From Omphiscola glabra (Eukaryota; Mollusca; Gastropoda; Lymnaeidae), in assembly GCA_964017045.1 (NCBI GenBank), contig OZ024794.1, forward strand, positions 8,257,099 through 8,321,098: a stretch of DNA of 64,000 nucleotides. The letters run 5' to 3'. Shown piece after piece: positions 1 through 11,066 of the stretch (position 1 is its first letter; every line of letters starts with the position of its first letter). Under the pieces are notes generated by a model. That model searched no databases. It had not been told where the DNA came from and was given only the letters and a program-made list of their open reading frames with translations. The translations under genes and the position numbers were made by a program.

Positions 1-660
1 GTAATATCAGATGAAAAAAAAAAAAAACAATTTGAGTGAGCACTATAAAGTACACTATCAAGTACACTATGAAGTACACGATCAAGTACGCTCTCTCATT
101 GAATTCCCATCACATCATTTTTCTAGCCTCACAGTGCGTCCTTGACCTTTCGGCAAATGTTTTGGCAATGCTCCTTTTAATGGCTTCTCTTTCTCAACAG
201 AAATCGAATTGATTAAATGACATTTCCGAAGTATGTTTATGGTCGATTCTGTATGAGCGAGCAAGGCCTGGACTTTGAGAAGGCATGATTTCTATTTATA
301 GCATCAGCTATTGAAATCTAAATCATGAGCGAGTGAGTCGTTTCTATAGTGAGCTAAAATGGTTACTGTATCACATAGCAATCTTAATTGTTTTTTTTTA
401 TAAGTGCAATCTTAAATATTATTATTTAGATTCTGAATTTATCATTTTTAGCACTCTAATTTCCTCAAGTGCTTAATGCAATTTTTCTCTAAAACTGTGG
501 TGTTGGGGTAAAGGTATCGGACTGAAGCAAGGAGTTGTAGAAATAGAATAAGAACATCATTGAGTAGTTTTCTCGAGTCATTCGTCAAATTATTGTTTCA
601 CTTAAATACTAAAAATCCATGCGTTTAAACACATGCTTAAATGGAAGTGATTGTCACAGA
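1..660. other. Unique AT-rich non-coding sequence
   Basis: No long open frame, RNA gene or transposon end is recognised. There is a short direct repeat of agtacactatcaagtacac type near 50-90 and an A-run at 16-28. Confidence 0.5.
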
Positions 661-1086
661 GTTAAACCCTTCACCGCTGTGTTGGTTCAAGTTAAACCCT
701 TCACCGCTGTGTTGGTTCAAGTTAAACCCTTCACCGCTGTGTTGGTTCAAGTTAAACCCTTCACCGATTTATTGGTTCACGTTAAACCCTTCACCACTGT
801 GTTGGTTAAAGTTAAACCCTTCACCGTTGTGTTGGTTAAAGTTAAACCCTTCACCGCTGTGTTGGTTAAAGTTAAACCCTCCAGTACTGTGTTGGTTAAA
901 GTTAAACCCTTCAGTACTGTGTTGGTTAAAGTTAAACCCTTCAGTACTGTGTTGGTTCACGTTAAACCCTTCACCACTGTGTTGGTTAAAGTTAAACCCT
1001 TCACCGCTGTGTTGGTTAAAGTTAAACCCTCCAGTACTGTGTTGGTTCACGTTAAACCCTTCACCACTGTGTTGGTTCAAGTTAAA
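661..1086. repeat. 30-bp minisatellite, about 14 copies
   Basis: The unit begins gttaaacccttcaccgctgt and is 30 bp, so two units fill each 60 bases. Variants differ mainly at the c-accgctg/agtactg segment and at the terminal ttcaa/ttaaa/ttcac. Open frames on both strands follow from a unit divisible by three without stops; I do not regard them as genes. Confidence 0.95.
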
Positions 1087-1668
1087 GCATTAAGTAGTAG
1101 ACTGTTTAATCGTGTTAACTAATTTAGATAGTTACCATGCAAGAATTAACATTCAACAGAAGTCCGTTCAATTAGTTTACGAAGATACATAAACTGAATT
1201 ATATGAATGCATGTCCTCCCCATATATGCAACAATGACTAATTGAGAAACTTTCTATGAATGTCTTCTCATATCTACCATACAATTGTGTGGAGGCACTT
1301 TCTGTTCATGATTGCTCCGTTATTTGAAACATTCAGTTTGCATCCATTGCTGGTTATAAGGGCATCAATCTACATTCATCAAGTGGGCCATCAACTACAG
1401 CGATAACCTAAATGATGTCTTTAAAACAATGAAATACAACGACCTAATTAAATAATGAGATTCTCATGTTCATATTAGTCCATCCATTTTTAGATTAGCT
1501 AAGCCAGGTTTAAAGCACTCACAGAGGTCTAATCTGGACAGCTGGACAAACATTAAGTTAGCTAAATGTCCTTCATTAAACGGTTGATTACTTTTGAGGG
1601 CCAATCAGTGTTCTTTGGGGCGCCCTTGTCTCGTTGTGTTTGGATCAGTAATTGGATATTCGTCCCAC
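1087..1668. other. Unique non-coding sequence
   Basis: Nothing recognisable: no conserved protein fragment, terminal inverted repeat or RNA gene seen. Confidence 0.4.
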
Positions 1669-1943
1669 TGAGTCGCGTTGGGTGGCAGCAGATCCACTGA
1701 GACGGGGTTTGGGTGGCAGCAGATCCACTGAGACGGGGTTTGGGTGGCAGCAGATCCACTGAGACGGGGTTTGGGTGGTAGCAGATCCACTGAGACGGGG
1801 TTTGGGTGGCAGCAGATCCACTGAGACGGGGTTTGGGTGGCAGCAGATCCACTGAGACGGGGTTTGGGTGGTAGCAGATCCACTGAGACGGGGATTGGGT
1901 GGCAGCAGATCCACTGAGACGGGGATTGGGTGGTAGCAGACCC
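1669..1943. repeat. 31-bp minisatellite, about 9 copies
   Basis: The unit contains ggcagcagatccactgagac and recurs every 31 bp. A 31-bp unit cycles through all three frames, which is why three overlapping minus-strand frames stay open. The variation is mostly ggcag/ggtag and tttgg/attgg. Confidence 0.95.
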
Positions 1944-2133
1944 ATTGTTTTGAATATAATGACACTAAGAAGGGATTGGTGGGGGCTGTTCACATTTTGG
2001 GTGAATGTGGTCCCACTGAAATTGGGACGGATCGGGTCAGGATACGTGCTGACCATTTAAGACCTGTTTACATCTACCTTAATTTCACTGAAATTGGGTT
2101 TTAGTGAATGTTTTGGAGTTTTCAGTGTTGGAT

Positions 2134-2216
2134 CTAGTGGAACTATGAGGGGTGGAACTAGTGGAACTATGAGGGGTGGAACTAGTGGAACTATGAGGGG
2201 TGGAACTATGAGGGTC
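2134..2216. repeat. 24-bp tandem repeat, about 3.4 copies
   Basis: The unit ctagtggaactatgaggggt plus ggaa is repeated head to tail with a truncated last copy. It is short and nearly perfect. Confidence 0.85.
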
Positions 2217-2599
2217 GTAGATTCCATCACTCAACTCCAGACTCTACATTTATTTTCCACGGCGAATGACCAAATATTGGATTGTCGGGGCCATTTTCTT
2301 GTCGGCTGTGTTTGAACAAGAGCCAAAAGTGATCTGTTTCCGGGAATTGTTTGCCCTCACAAATGGGGTCAAAATGTGAACATTAGCCATAGGCCAATAC
2401 ACTTTTTAAAAAAATAATTCGTTTTATTTAGGCGGGAAAACTAATATGTTTGCTATGTCACAGGATTTTTTTTCTTGTAATTAAGGCCATTTTGTTTTTT
2501 CATTTGCACAATATGGAACTCTCCTGTATCAACATTTTAAATACGAATATGTCAGTTATGAATGGGTTTTGCACTGAAATGTAGTGTCTTATCTAAATG
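2217..2599. other. Unique non-coding sequence
   Basis: AT-rich with T and A runs; no gene or transposon end recognised. Confidence 0.4.
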
Positions 2600-4361
2600 C
2601 AACACTATACTTATTGTGAGTTGAAACCACGACTCTATTCCAACACTAGATGTATAGTGAGTTGAAACCACGACTCTATTCCAACACTAGATGTATAGTG
2701 AGTTGAAGCCACGACTCTATTCCAACACTAGACTTATTGTGAGATGAAACCACGACTCTATTCCAACACTAGATGTATAGTGAGTTGAAACCACGACTCT
2801 ATTCCAACACTAGACTTATTGTGAGTTGAAACCACGACTCTATTCCAACACTACATGTATAGCGAGTTGAAACCACGACTCTATTCCAACACTAGACTAA
2901 TTGTGACTTGAAACCATGACTCTATTTCAACACTAGATGTATAGTGAGTTGAAACCACGACTCTATTCCAACACTAGATGTATAGTGAGTTGAAACCACG
3001 ACTCTATTCCAACACTAGATGTATAGTGAGTTGAACCACGACTCTATTCCAACACTACATGTATAGTGAGTTGAAACCACGACTCTATTCCAACACTAGA
3101 TGTATTGTGAGTTGAAACCACGACTCTATTCCAACACTAGATGTATAGTGAGTTGAAACCACGACTCTATTCCAACACTAGATGTATAGTGAGTTGAAGC
3201 CACGACTCTATTCCAACACTAGACTTATTGTGAGATGAAACCACGACTCTATTCCAACACTAGATGTATAGTGAGTTGAAACCACGACTCTATTCCAACA
3301 CTAGACTTATTGTGAGTTGAAACCACGACTCTATTCCAACACTACATGTATAGCGAGTTGAAACCACGACTCTATTCCAACACTAGATGTATTGTGAGTT
3401 GAAACCACGACTCTATTCCAACACTAGATGTATAGTGAGTTGAAACCACGACTCTATTCCAACACTAGATGTATAGTGAGTTGAACCACGACTCTATTCC
3501 AACACTACATGTATAGTGAGTTGAAACCACGACTCTATTCCAACACTAGATGTATTGTGAGTTGAAACCACGACTCTATTCCAACACTAGATGTATAGTG
3601 AGTTGAAACCACGACTCTATTCCAACACTAGATGTATAGTGAGTTGAAGCCACGACTCTATTCCAACACTAGACTTATTGTGAGATGAAACCACGACTCT
3701 ATTCCAACACTAGATGTATAGTGAGTTGAAACCACGACTCTATTCCAACACTAGACTTATTGTGAGTTGAAACCACGACTCTATTCCAACACTACATGTA
3801 TAGCGAGTTGAAACCACGACTCTATTCCAACACTAGATGTATTGTGAGTTGAAACCACGACTCTATTCCAACACTAGATGTATAGTGAGTTGAAACCACG
3901 ACTCTATTCCAAAACTAGACGTATAGTGAGATGAAACCACGACTCTATTCCAACACTAGACTTATTTTGAGATGAAACCACGACTCTATTCCAACACTAG
4001 ACGTATTGTGAGATGAAACCACGACTCTATTCCAAGACTAGACTTATTGTGAGTTGAAACCACGACTCTATTTCAACACTAGACGTATAGTGAGATGAAA
4101 CCACGAATCTATTCCAACACTAGACTTATTGTTAAATGAAACCACGACTTCATTCCAACACTAGACTTATTGTGAGATGAAACCACGACTCTATTCCAAC
4201 ATTAGACTTATTGTGAGATGAAACCACAACTCTATTCCAAGACTAGAGTTATTGTGAGATGAAACCACGACTCTATTCCAAGACTAGACTTATTGTGAGA
4301 TGAAACCACGACTCTATTCCAACACTAGACTTATTGTGAGATGAAACCACGACTCTATTCC
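2600..4361. repeat. 41-bp minisatellite, about 43 copies, with higher-order structure
   Basis: The unit contains gagttgaaaccacgactcta and ttccaacactag and spaces at 41 bp. Unit variants (gatgtatagtg, gacttattgtg, catgtatagcg, gaagcc) recur in the same order. The block starting at the gaagcc variant near 3191 is repeated near 3641, 450 bp later, and a related block starts near 2700. The last third (after about 3900) is more diverged. Confidence 0.95.
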
Positions 4362-5150
4362 GTGTCTTAATATCATCAGAAATCACGTTGTTCTCGGTGA
4401 GGGTTGGGGGGGGGGGAGCGTTGGGCAGATATGAGACTAAATCTAGACCCAGAGCATTGAAATATTTTAGAAATCCCTTATTTGAAACCAAAGTTTAATT
4501 GGGAAAGACTTACCTTGTTACAGTCAACCAATCATATGAGAAACTGAAGAAGGTCAAACTCAACACTTTTGATGACAATGTGGAGCTGGCAGTGACACAA
4601 CCAACATGGTTTGTCATTTAATGGCGGAAATCTATTAATAGATTATTGGGGGCGTCCAGTTTGGCCAACATTATAGGATAGGGGAAAAATAATATTAAAA
4701 CATGTCGGTAAACAACCGTATGACCAATCTCTCAACAGCTGTTTAGTACTTTTACGTTTAAGTTAGTTAGTGTAGCGGGTGTCTTAAAACTTAGACTTAA
4801 ACGTGTTTACAACTTTTTTCAACGAAAGATTTTTCAGACAAATTGTTACTGATTAAATGAGCTGAAATACATTACGTAATGTGATGTGACGTTTTCCGGT
4901 CTTAGAAATGACAAACACTATGTAAGGACAGTAAATGCACATAGGTTATTGATATCCCCCAAAATTGATGCACTAGACAAAGGAGAGGAAGGTTGTTATG
5001 TAGACTACTTGTCTGCTTCATTCTTTCCACGTGCTGTGAAATCTGTGTGACCCAATTAGGCTGTGCTGCGCTATTATTAGGGTGGGAGTAGCTAAAATAG
5101 TCTCCCTTTGTCCTCGGCTACAGTTGACAGATCCCTAGTCTGTTCGTTTA
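4362..5150. other. Unique non-coding sequence
   Basis: Contains a G run at about 4406-4417. No conserved protein fragment or RNA gene was recognised. A 72-aa minus-strand open frame that ends in the preceding array is not supported as a gene. Confidence 0.4.
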
Positions 5151-5159
5151 GAAAATGGT

Positions 5160-5625
5160 AGAAAATTGGAGAAAAAGTCAGAAGCGAGTACAATGCGTAT
5201 TATGTTTCTGGAATCATCTAATAAAAACCGACTATAAAAGGCCGATAGATTAAATTTAAAGAGGCAGATCATTTTATCACGAGAGCGTGTGTTACTTTGG
5301 CTACGAGACAGAGCTTTGTTTAATGAATGTGTGTAGATTTCTTCTCATCATTACACACTCTTTGCACCTTGTATTTTATTTAACATCGTACCGGTATAAG
5401 CCAAACAATATACTATGGGTCAATAGTTTTCATTATATTTTTTTTAATTTTGTAATTTATAATAATTAACACATTTAAATCTATTTATTGTAATTAGCCC
5501 TGGTTTGAGTATCGTATTCTTTGTCATTGCATTTATCATTTGGTATCGTCTTTTGTTGTGTACTCTTTTAGAACGAACCATACACTTATATAAGAGATTA
5601 ATTTCTCCATAGGGATAACAGTACA
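5160..5625 (+). mobile_element. LTR-like dispersed repeat, copy 1 (candidate solo LTR)
   Basis: This stretch aligns along its length with 28315-28735. Shared landmarks in order are acaatgc, a TATA box (ctataaaagg here, ctataaaaaggg there), tgtgtgtaga, gtaccggta, aattagcyctgg, tagaacgarccata and aataagagattaa. A TATA-bearing promoter followed by an AT-rich 3' half and no coding capacity is what a solo LTR looks like, but no TG...CA ends or target duplication were fixed. The alternative is a MITE or another interspersed repeat. Confidence 0.5.
5234..5243 (+). promoter_or_regulatory. TATA-box-like motif inside LTR-like copy 1
   Basis: ctataaaagg is conserved at the matching place in the second copy (near 28380). 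Conservation between two diverged copies is the only support for a promoter role. Confidence 0.35.
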
Positions 5626-5720
5626 TAACAGAGGTGTAGAGCTTTGAGAAAGAATTTAAAAAAAAAAAACAACAACAATGCGAGAGAGTCATTCCACAAA
5701 CAGTTGTCATGTAAAAGAAC

Positions 5721-5970
5721 GGGTCGGAAGGGCGTGGTCGGAAGGGCGTGGTCGGAAGGGCGTGGTCGGAAGGGCGTGGTCGGAAGGGCGGGGTCGGAAG
5801 GGCGGGATCAGAAGCCTGGGTCGGAAGGGCGGGGTCGGAAGGGAGGGATCGAAAGGGAGGGGTCGGAAGGGCGGGGTCGAAAGGGAGGGGTCGGAAGGGC
5901 GGGGTCAGAAGGGTGGGATCAGAAGGGCGGGGTCAGAAGGGAGGGGTCGAAAGGGAGCGGTCGGAAGGGC
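5721..5970. repeat. 14-bp G-rich minisatellite, about 18 copies
   Basis: The unit ggtcggaagggcgt is repeated with drift to ggtcagaagggtgg and ggtcgaaagggagg. Purines are strongly enriched on the plus strand. A 14-bp unit keeps all three plus frames open, giving Gly/Arg-rich hypothetical peptides that I reject as genes. Confidence 0.95.
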
Positions 5971-6650
5971 AGAGGTGCAAGCAATAATAAATCCAACATG
6001 ACTTTTTTTTTTAGTCCAACCGTTTGCTTTGGTCTTTGCAATTATTCAAAGAAAAATGTTCAGTTCCTGACTCTCTGTGAGATTATAGGACCGGTCCAGT
6101 CAAGTTTCCCATTGTTTACGTTTCATTAGACATAAACTCTGGTTATTATTGGCAGACGTCTGCCTCAAGATAATGGATGGGGATAGCACGAGAAAAAACT
6201 ATAAACGATTCCTAATTTTGTTTTATTATATGAGTCTTATTTCAGTCTAACATATTGGCTCGTGTCAGAATGAGAGCCAAGCGTCATTTCTTCCCATGTT
6301 AAATAAGTGGCAGAGAAGACATGTCCATCTCACATTTTGAGTTTGAGCAACTAGTGTGGGGAATTGTGAGCACTAATTGTGTTCAATGAGATATATCGCC
6401 CGTGGCTCAATGAAGAGTCTGTGTTTATTCAGTTGTTCAAATTACAGCCACTGTCAGTGAAGTCATTAATATAAATTCACCTCAAGATGTCTGAATATAT
6501 TTCGTTTTAAAATGTTTATATTAGAACTGTTGTTACTGAACTTTGTATAAATTATATATATATATATTAGATATAGCACGCCAAACATTGGCGGCAGCAA
6601 TGCGTGAACTTCCCATCTACTAAAGTTACTTGACATTAACTCGAGTTATA
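5971..6650. other. Unique non-coding sequence with a short AT microsatellite
   Basis: Nothing coding recognised. There is an (AT)n run at about 6550-6567. Confidence 0.4.
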
Positions 6651-6676
6651 ACCTCCTCCCCCCCCCCCCCCCCCCA
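6651..6676. repeat. Poly-C tract
   Basis: A run of about 20 C residues. It is one of many long C/G homopolymers in the window. Confidence 0.9.
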
Positions 6677-6784
6677 TGCACACTTTTTATTTCACGTACA
6701 TGAACTATATTAAATCTTCTAATGTCCCAACCACTTTTAAACCGAATATTTTTTACACCATACTTAAACTGAAACGCTTATGGG

Positions 6785-7005
6785 CCATTCGCACCCTGGT
6801 CTCATTAGACTCAATGCTATTCGGATGTCATTTGTGGTAGTTTATTTTAGTTAAACTGAAGAAGTAAGTTTACAAACGTATAGTCCATTCAATAATCTTT
6901 TATTTGATACCAAATTTTGTCTTACAAACCTTACAATAATATTTTAAATAGTTTTTTAATCACAACCTCTCACGTCCGGTACCCGGGTACGAATAGACGA
7001 AGCCT
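6785..7005 (+). mobile_element. 5'-truncated LINE copy, 3' end only
   Basis: This segment matches, in opposite orientation, the 3' region of the minus-strand LINE at 61.0-61.2 kb. Shared landmarks in order are tcaatgctattcggatgtca, ttgtggtagtttattttag, ttcaat followed by atctttyatttgatacc, attttgtcttac, caataatattttaaat and a ggtaccc motif. It carries none of the reverse transcriptase, as expected for a 5'-truncated insertion. Confidence 0.8.
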
Positions 7006-7010
7006 ATTTA

Positions 7011-7438
7011 AAGAGAGAGAGAGAGGATAGAGAGATGCAGAAGAAGAGAGAGAGAGAGAGAAGCAGAGAAAGTGAGAGAGAAAGGGGAGAGATTGTGAAA
7101 GGGAGATTCGGAGACAGGGAGTGAAAGAGAAGGAGGGAGAGAAGGACAGTGAAAGGAAGAGAGATGGGGAGAGGAGAGAGATAGAAAGAGGTTTAGAGAT
7201 TGTTAGAGAATGGGGGAGAGAGTGTGAAAGTGAGACAAGAGAGAGGGGGAGAGAGGGACAGTAAAATGGGAAAAACAATGGGGAGAGGAGAGAGAGGGAG
7301 ATTTAGTGAGAGAAGGAGGTAGAGACTGAAAGGGAGAGACTGTGAGAGAAAGAGTGTGTGAGAGAGTGAGACGAAAAGAGACAGTGAGAGAGGGAGAGAG
7401 ATGAGATGAGGGAGAGAGATGAGATGAGAGAGAGAGAG
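7011..7438. repeat. GA-rich polypurine tract
   Basis: About 430 bp almost entirely of A and G on the plus strand, with gagagaga cores and irregular ggga interruptions. It starts directly after the LINE 3' end. Long mirror-like purine tracts can form triplex DNA. The minus-strand Ser/Leu-rich open frames are by-products. Confidence 0.9.
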
Positions 7439-7440
7439 TA

Positions 7441-8150
7441 TTCATATGAATTTGATACTGTGAAATAAAAAGTTACATTTTTCAGAGCATATCGAGAGCA
7501 ATGTGAGGAGTCTAGATGTTTTGCTATCCCAGCCGGGAGAACGCTCGATTCTAAATGATCTTGAATCGTGATATGTTGGTTTTCTAATCTGACCCGACTC
7601 TGATTACCACTTTACAATGTCACCCTTGACCCTCAAGGTCATTTGTCCTAGTCATACCATGTACTGCTAACATCGCGCACCCCCCCCCCCCCCCACAACC
7701 CTCCTCACAGTCTTCTCTTTTTAAATGTTCTTCAGCTTGTATAAATTGCCTTCCAGTAGCACTTCTGAAAGGAATCGGGCTTGCGATATCGATTCGGTCC
7801 AATCTGGACACGGTATCGAATCATGGTATCCCCCCCCCCCCCTTCCTTACAGACGCGTTCATTGTGTTGGTTTAAAAGAAAGGAGTGTGTGGGTTTTCTG
7901 GACGGTTTCGATATAGGAACCGTAGATGAGAAAGACTCACACAACCCCCCCCCCCCCAAACAACAAAAACCCCCACAAATCTCAATTTGCAACATTGCGC
8001 CGGTTATATATCGAACCGTTGAAATTGATCAAACTTGTGACCATTGAGTAGGGGCTGCGGTGTTGGTGGTTAAATGTAAACCCCCCCCCCCCACTCCCAC
8101 GAGAGGTGAGCGTGCCACAGATGCACAAAGTAGCTGCGACAGTTGAAGAA
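7441..8150. other. Non-coding segment with four poly-C runs
   Basis: C runs of about 12-15 nt lie near 7680, 7830, 7945 and 8080. Otherwise the sequence is unique and unrecognised. Overlapping short open frames at 7.6-8.05 kb have no family resemblance. Confidence 0.6.
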
Positions 8151-8193
8151 GATATTTGTCGTCTTATAGAAGGGCAAATATCTCTGGAGACGG

Positions 8194-8765
8194 CCCAGCG
8201 TGGCAGCTACTAGACACTGTGGACGGGTATGACTGTCACAGAATGAGACATTCTAAGGTACGGCCCTTCGCGTACCAAGTAATATTGGTGTTAATTAATG
8301 CGGGGCTGTACCTCTCTGTGAAAGTTCAGTATCCAGACGTTGAGGATTTTAACGAAGACAACACAGACGTTAATGAATAACCAAGGAATTCCTAATTAAC
8401 AATTGCAAACAAGAGAATGTATTGATAGATTAATATAGTCTAGTAATTATTCTTCAACTTTCAAACGCAACGTTAACCTCCATTAATCTCAACCTCCCTA
8501 AGCTCTCCAAAACATTCCTCACTTCCCCCGGAAATCGCAACCCAGCACGTTTTTCATCAAATAAATGTGTTGCTACATATCGGGAAGTCTCGAACAAAAC
8601 ACATTATCAGTTACATGAATAATCTATGGTGCGCCGTTGTTCAATCCCAACCCAGTCATTTGTGACAATGACCAAGCAACCGGTGGCTACATCTGGAGAC
8701 CCCCCCAGCGTGGCAGCTACTAGACTCTGTGGACGGGTATGACCAAACAACCGGTGGCTACAGGA
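8194..8765. repeat. Short local duplications
   Basis: The segment cccagcgtggcagctactag followed by a-c/t-tctgtggacgggtatga occurs at about 8194-8232 and again at 8703-8743. A second motif, caaccggtggctaca, occurs at 8678 and 8749. These are dispersed duplications about 0.5 kb and 70 bp apart. A 74-aa open frame over the first copy is not recognised. Confidence 0.8.
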
Positions 8766-8883
8766 TGATCTTATCTGAATTGTTTTGAAGAGGTTGTGTT
8801 GTAATTACTGATCGCTTTGTGCTGAAGCCGGTAGTAATCTAAGAAATAACAAACGTAGTTTAATGTGAATTGTCCCAATAAAC

Positions 8884-9082
8884 TACGCATGCACAACTCA
8901 AAATTTAAGGCGGGCCGTAATACTCAGGGTCGGTTCACACGAAGTGGTTTCTTTTTTTGGCGAATTTGATTAAATAGTAATTTGAAAGTTGTGACGAGGC
9001 TTCATACACAAATTGCATCAAATGCTTGAAGGAAAATTTGATCGTGTGAACCGACCCGTAATGAAAAACTTGTGCAGGCCTG
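8884..9082. mobile_element. hAT-type MITE (caggcctgcacaac family), interrupted
   Basis: The right end cttgtgcaggcctg and the left part gcacaactcaaaatttaagg match the terminal part of the intact copy at 60499-60748. The flanks caataaac (8876-8883) and ctataaac (9083-9090) agree at 7 of 8 positions, as expected for a hAT 8-bp TSD. A second MITE sits inside it. Confidence 0.8.
8926..9058. mobile_element. Nested MITE with 16-bp inverted termini
   Basis: The ends gggtcggttcacacga and tcgtgtgaaccgaccc are perfect inverted complements. It lies within the hAT-type MITE, splitting a sequence continuous in the related copy. No coding capacity; superfamily not assigned. Confidence 0.85.
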
Positions 9083-9339
9083 CTATAAACCGTACTATCA
9101 TAATGGCGCTATGGAATCGTTTTTGCAGTTTGACCAGATAGTAAATATGGCTTTTGGTTATTTAATAATGTAATAGAATTTCTCGAGGCCATGTCAATCA
9201 AATATTCAGGACAAGAAATAGGAAGAAGCTTAAAAATAAAAATAAAATGAAACGAAGGAATTTTTTTTTCTAAACTGTGGTCAAATTCTTTCTTTATGTC
9301 TTGTTTCACTCTCGGACGAAGGCGTTCTGTCGCACCATC

Positions 9340-9748
9340 CGTGTTCAGATATATTGTTTTACACATCTGGTGCTGCATCTTTGACAACTGTAACATGTTA
9401 ATCGCATTGTTCTGCACAAATGCAACTTTGACCTTGCCAAAACACTTTTGAGAGAGCTGCATTTGCTGTCGGTCCACACTCGCATAGACTACAAAATTGC
9501 AACTCTGTGCTACCGCTGCTTGCATGACCTGGCGCCGTCCTATCTCAAAGCGCTCATGACGCCTTATGTACCCAATAGATCACTCCGTTCATCCGATAGT
9601 GGCAATCTCCGGAATGTCGCAAGTCCACCTTGAGACCTACGTAAGGCGCACTTTCGCTTTTGCTGGCCCAAGAATCTGGAACACCCTTCATGTCGCTCTC
9701 AGGAACAGCCAGAAACTGCAGTCTTTCAAAACTCACCTGCTAAGGTGA
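9340..9748 (+). pseudogene. CR1/L2-like LINE reverse transcriptase C-terminal fragment
   Basis: The plus strand encodes a typical C-terminal end of CR1/L2/Rex-type LINE reverse transcriptases. It includes RIVLHKCNFD, LLRELHLLSVHTRID, LCYRCLHDLAPSYL, RSLRSSDSG, then in another frame RRTFAFAGPRIWNTL and LQSFKTHLLR ending near the stop at 9748. A stop-containing upstream part and a frameshift near 9620 show it is dead. It lacks the catalytic core and is 5' truncated. In an active element the protein would copy its RNA at the insertion site. Confidence 0.85.
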
Positions 9749-9791
9749 TGTAGTCTACCTCCTTGTTTCCAGCTTGCTCATATTCCTCGAT

Positions 9792-10160
9792 GTATATTGG
9801 CTCGTATTGTCCATTAGCTTGTATTGTCCATTGGCTTGTATTGTCCATTAGCTCGTATTGTACATTAGCTTGTATTGTCCATTGACTTGTATTGTCCATT
9901 GACTTGTATTGTCTATTGGCTTGTATTGTCCATTGGCTTGTATTGTCCATTAGCTCGTATTGTCCATTGGCTTGTATTGTCCATTAGCTCGTATTGTCCA
10001 TTAGCTTGTATTGTCCATTAGCTCGTATTGTCCATTAGCTTGTATTGTCCATTAGCTTGTATTGTCCATTGACTTGTATTGTCCATTGGCTTGTATTGTC
10101 CATTGGCTTGTATTGTCCATTGGCTTGTATTGTCCATTGGCTTGTATTGTCCATTAGGTC
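9792..10160. repeat. 17-bp minisatellite, about 21 copies
   Basis: The unit is cttgtattgtccattgg with variants cttgtattgtccattag and ctcgtattgtccattag. It lies between the LINE coding end and the ATT-rich tail, so it probably expanded inside the LINE 3' untranslated region. Confidence 0.95.
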
Positions 10161-10245
10161 GTAGGTAGTTTTTGTATTGTTGTGTCTTGTATTTTATAGC
10201 GCTTTTATAATGACCTTTATTATTATTATTATTATTATTATTAAG
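10161..10245 (+). mobile_element. Probable 3' tail of the CR1/L2-like LINE
   Basis: The sequence ttttatagcgcttttataat leads into (ATT)n at about 10217-10243. LINEs of the CR1/L2 group commonly end in a short simple repeat. The link to the coding piece across the minisatellite is inference. Confidence 0.45.
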
Positions 10246-10975
10246 TTTGAGTGATCTTTCAAATTGCATCGGATTTCTGACTATTTCAATGAAGTGTGAA
10301 GACCTAAGTAAGGTTATTTACAAATTCGGGCATCTAGTCAGGTGTGGAATCTTTGTTAAGATACTTGCCGGGACTGTTGTTTATGTTCCATGCCTGTGAC
10401 GTCATTCGCAATGTTTACCATGCTTCCCAATTTTCCTTTCATGCACTTCCTTTTTTGCTCCCCCCCCCCCTTTTCCCCCATGTTATCCTTGTTTTCTCTG
10501 TTTACGGTTTTCACGCACTTCTGTACGTTGTATTCTATTTAAAACTATTGGGCATTTCTATCCATTATATTTATTTGAAACTTTTGAGGACATCTGGTTT
10601 TTTATTCACTTTAACACTACTGAGAATTTCTACTTTCTTTTTTTTTGTCCCTAAAATCGAATTGTTTTATTCACTTTATATATCACTCATTTACCACCAC
10701 TTTTCCATACACAAACTTTTCTCCTTTTTCATAGTCCTGATTACCATATCACCTTGTCCATACATTGCTTTACGTTCAGAGCAATCATCCCTCCTGGCAT
10801 ACAGTCCATCTCAATCACTTAGTTAACCTTTGACCCCTATGTCGTGCTGATATCTTCGAGCACCCAGTTCGGTGACGGCCCACTGACAGCCCATCAGTGT
10901 ATTAGTTGATCAAACTGTCAGGCTCGTAGAATTAAAGTGTCAACAGCGCAGTCACCTCGCTGACAACCCACGGAC
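10246..10975. other. Unique T-rich non-coding sequence
   Basis: A 160-aa plus-strand open frame (10344-10826) is Phe/Leu/Ile-rich because the DNA is T-rich. I see no domain and doubt it is a gene. A C run lies near 10460. Confidence 0.4.
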
Positions 10976-10978
10976 TTA

Positions 10979-11066
10979 ATGCGGCGCCACCGGTCCACTG
11001 GATGTCAGCCTGTGTCATGTAGGGGCGCCGCCGGTCCACCGGATGTCAGCCTGTGTCATGTTGGGC
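10979..11066. repeat. Two-copy 42-bp tandem duplication
   Basis: ggcgccaccggtccactgga is followed by tgtcagcctgtgtcatgt, then the same with two substitutions. Both copies are GC-rich relative to their surroundings. Confidence 0.8.

Noticed and set aside
5644..6129. Gly/Arg-rich frame resembling an RGG protein
   Set aside because: It is the 14-bp G-rich array read in frame; adjacent frames give similar peptides.
10344..10826. 160-codon plus-strand frame rich in Phe and Leu
   Set aside because: Composition mirrors T-rich DNA; no domain, no repeat of a known family.
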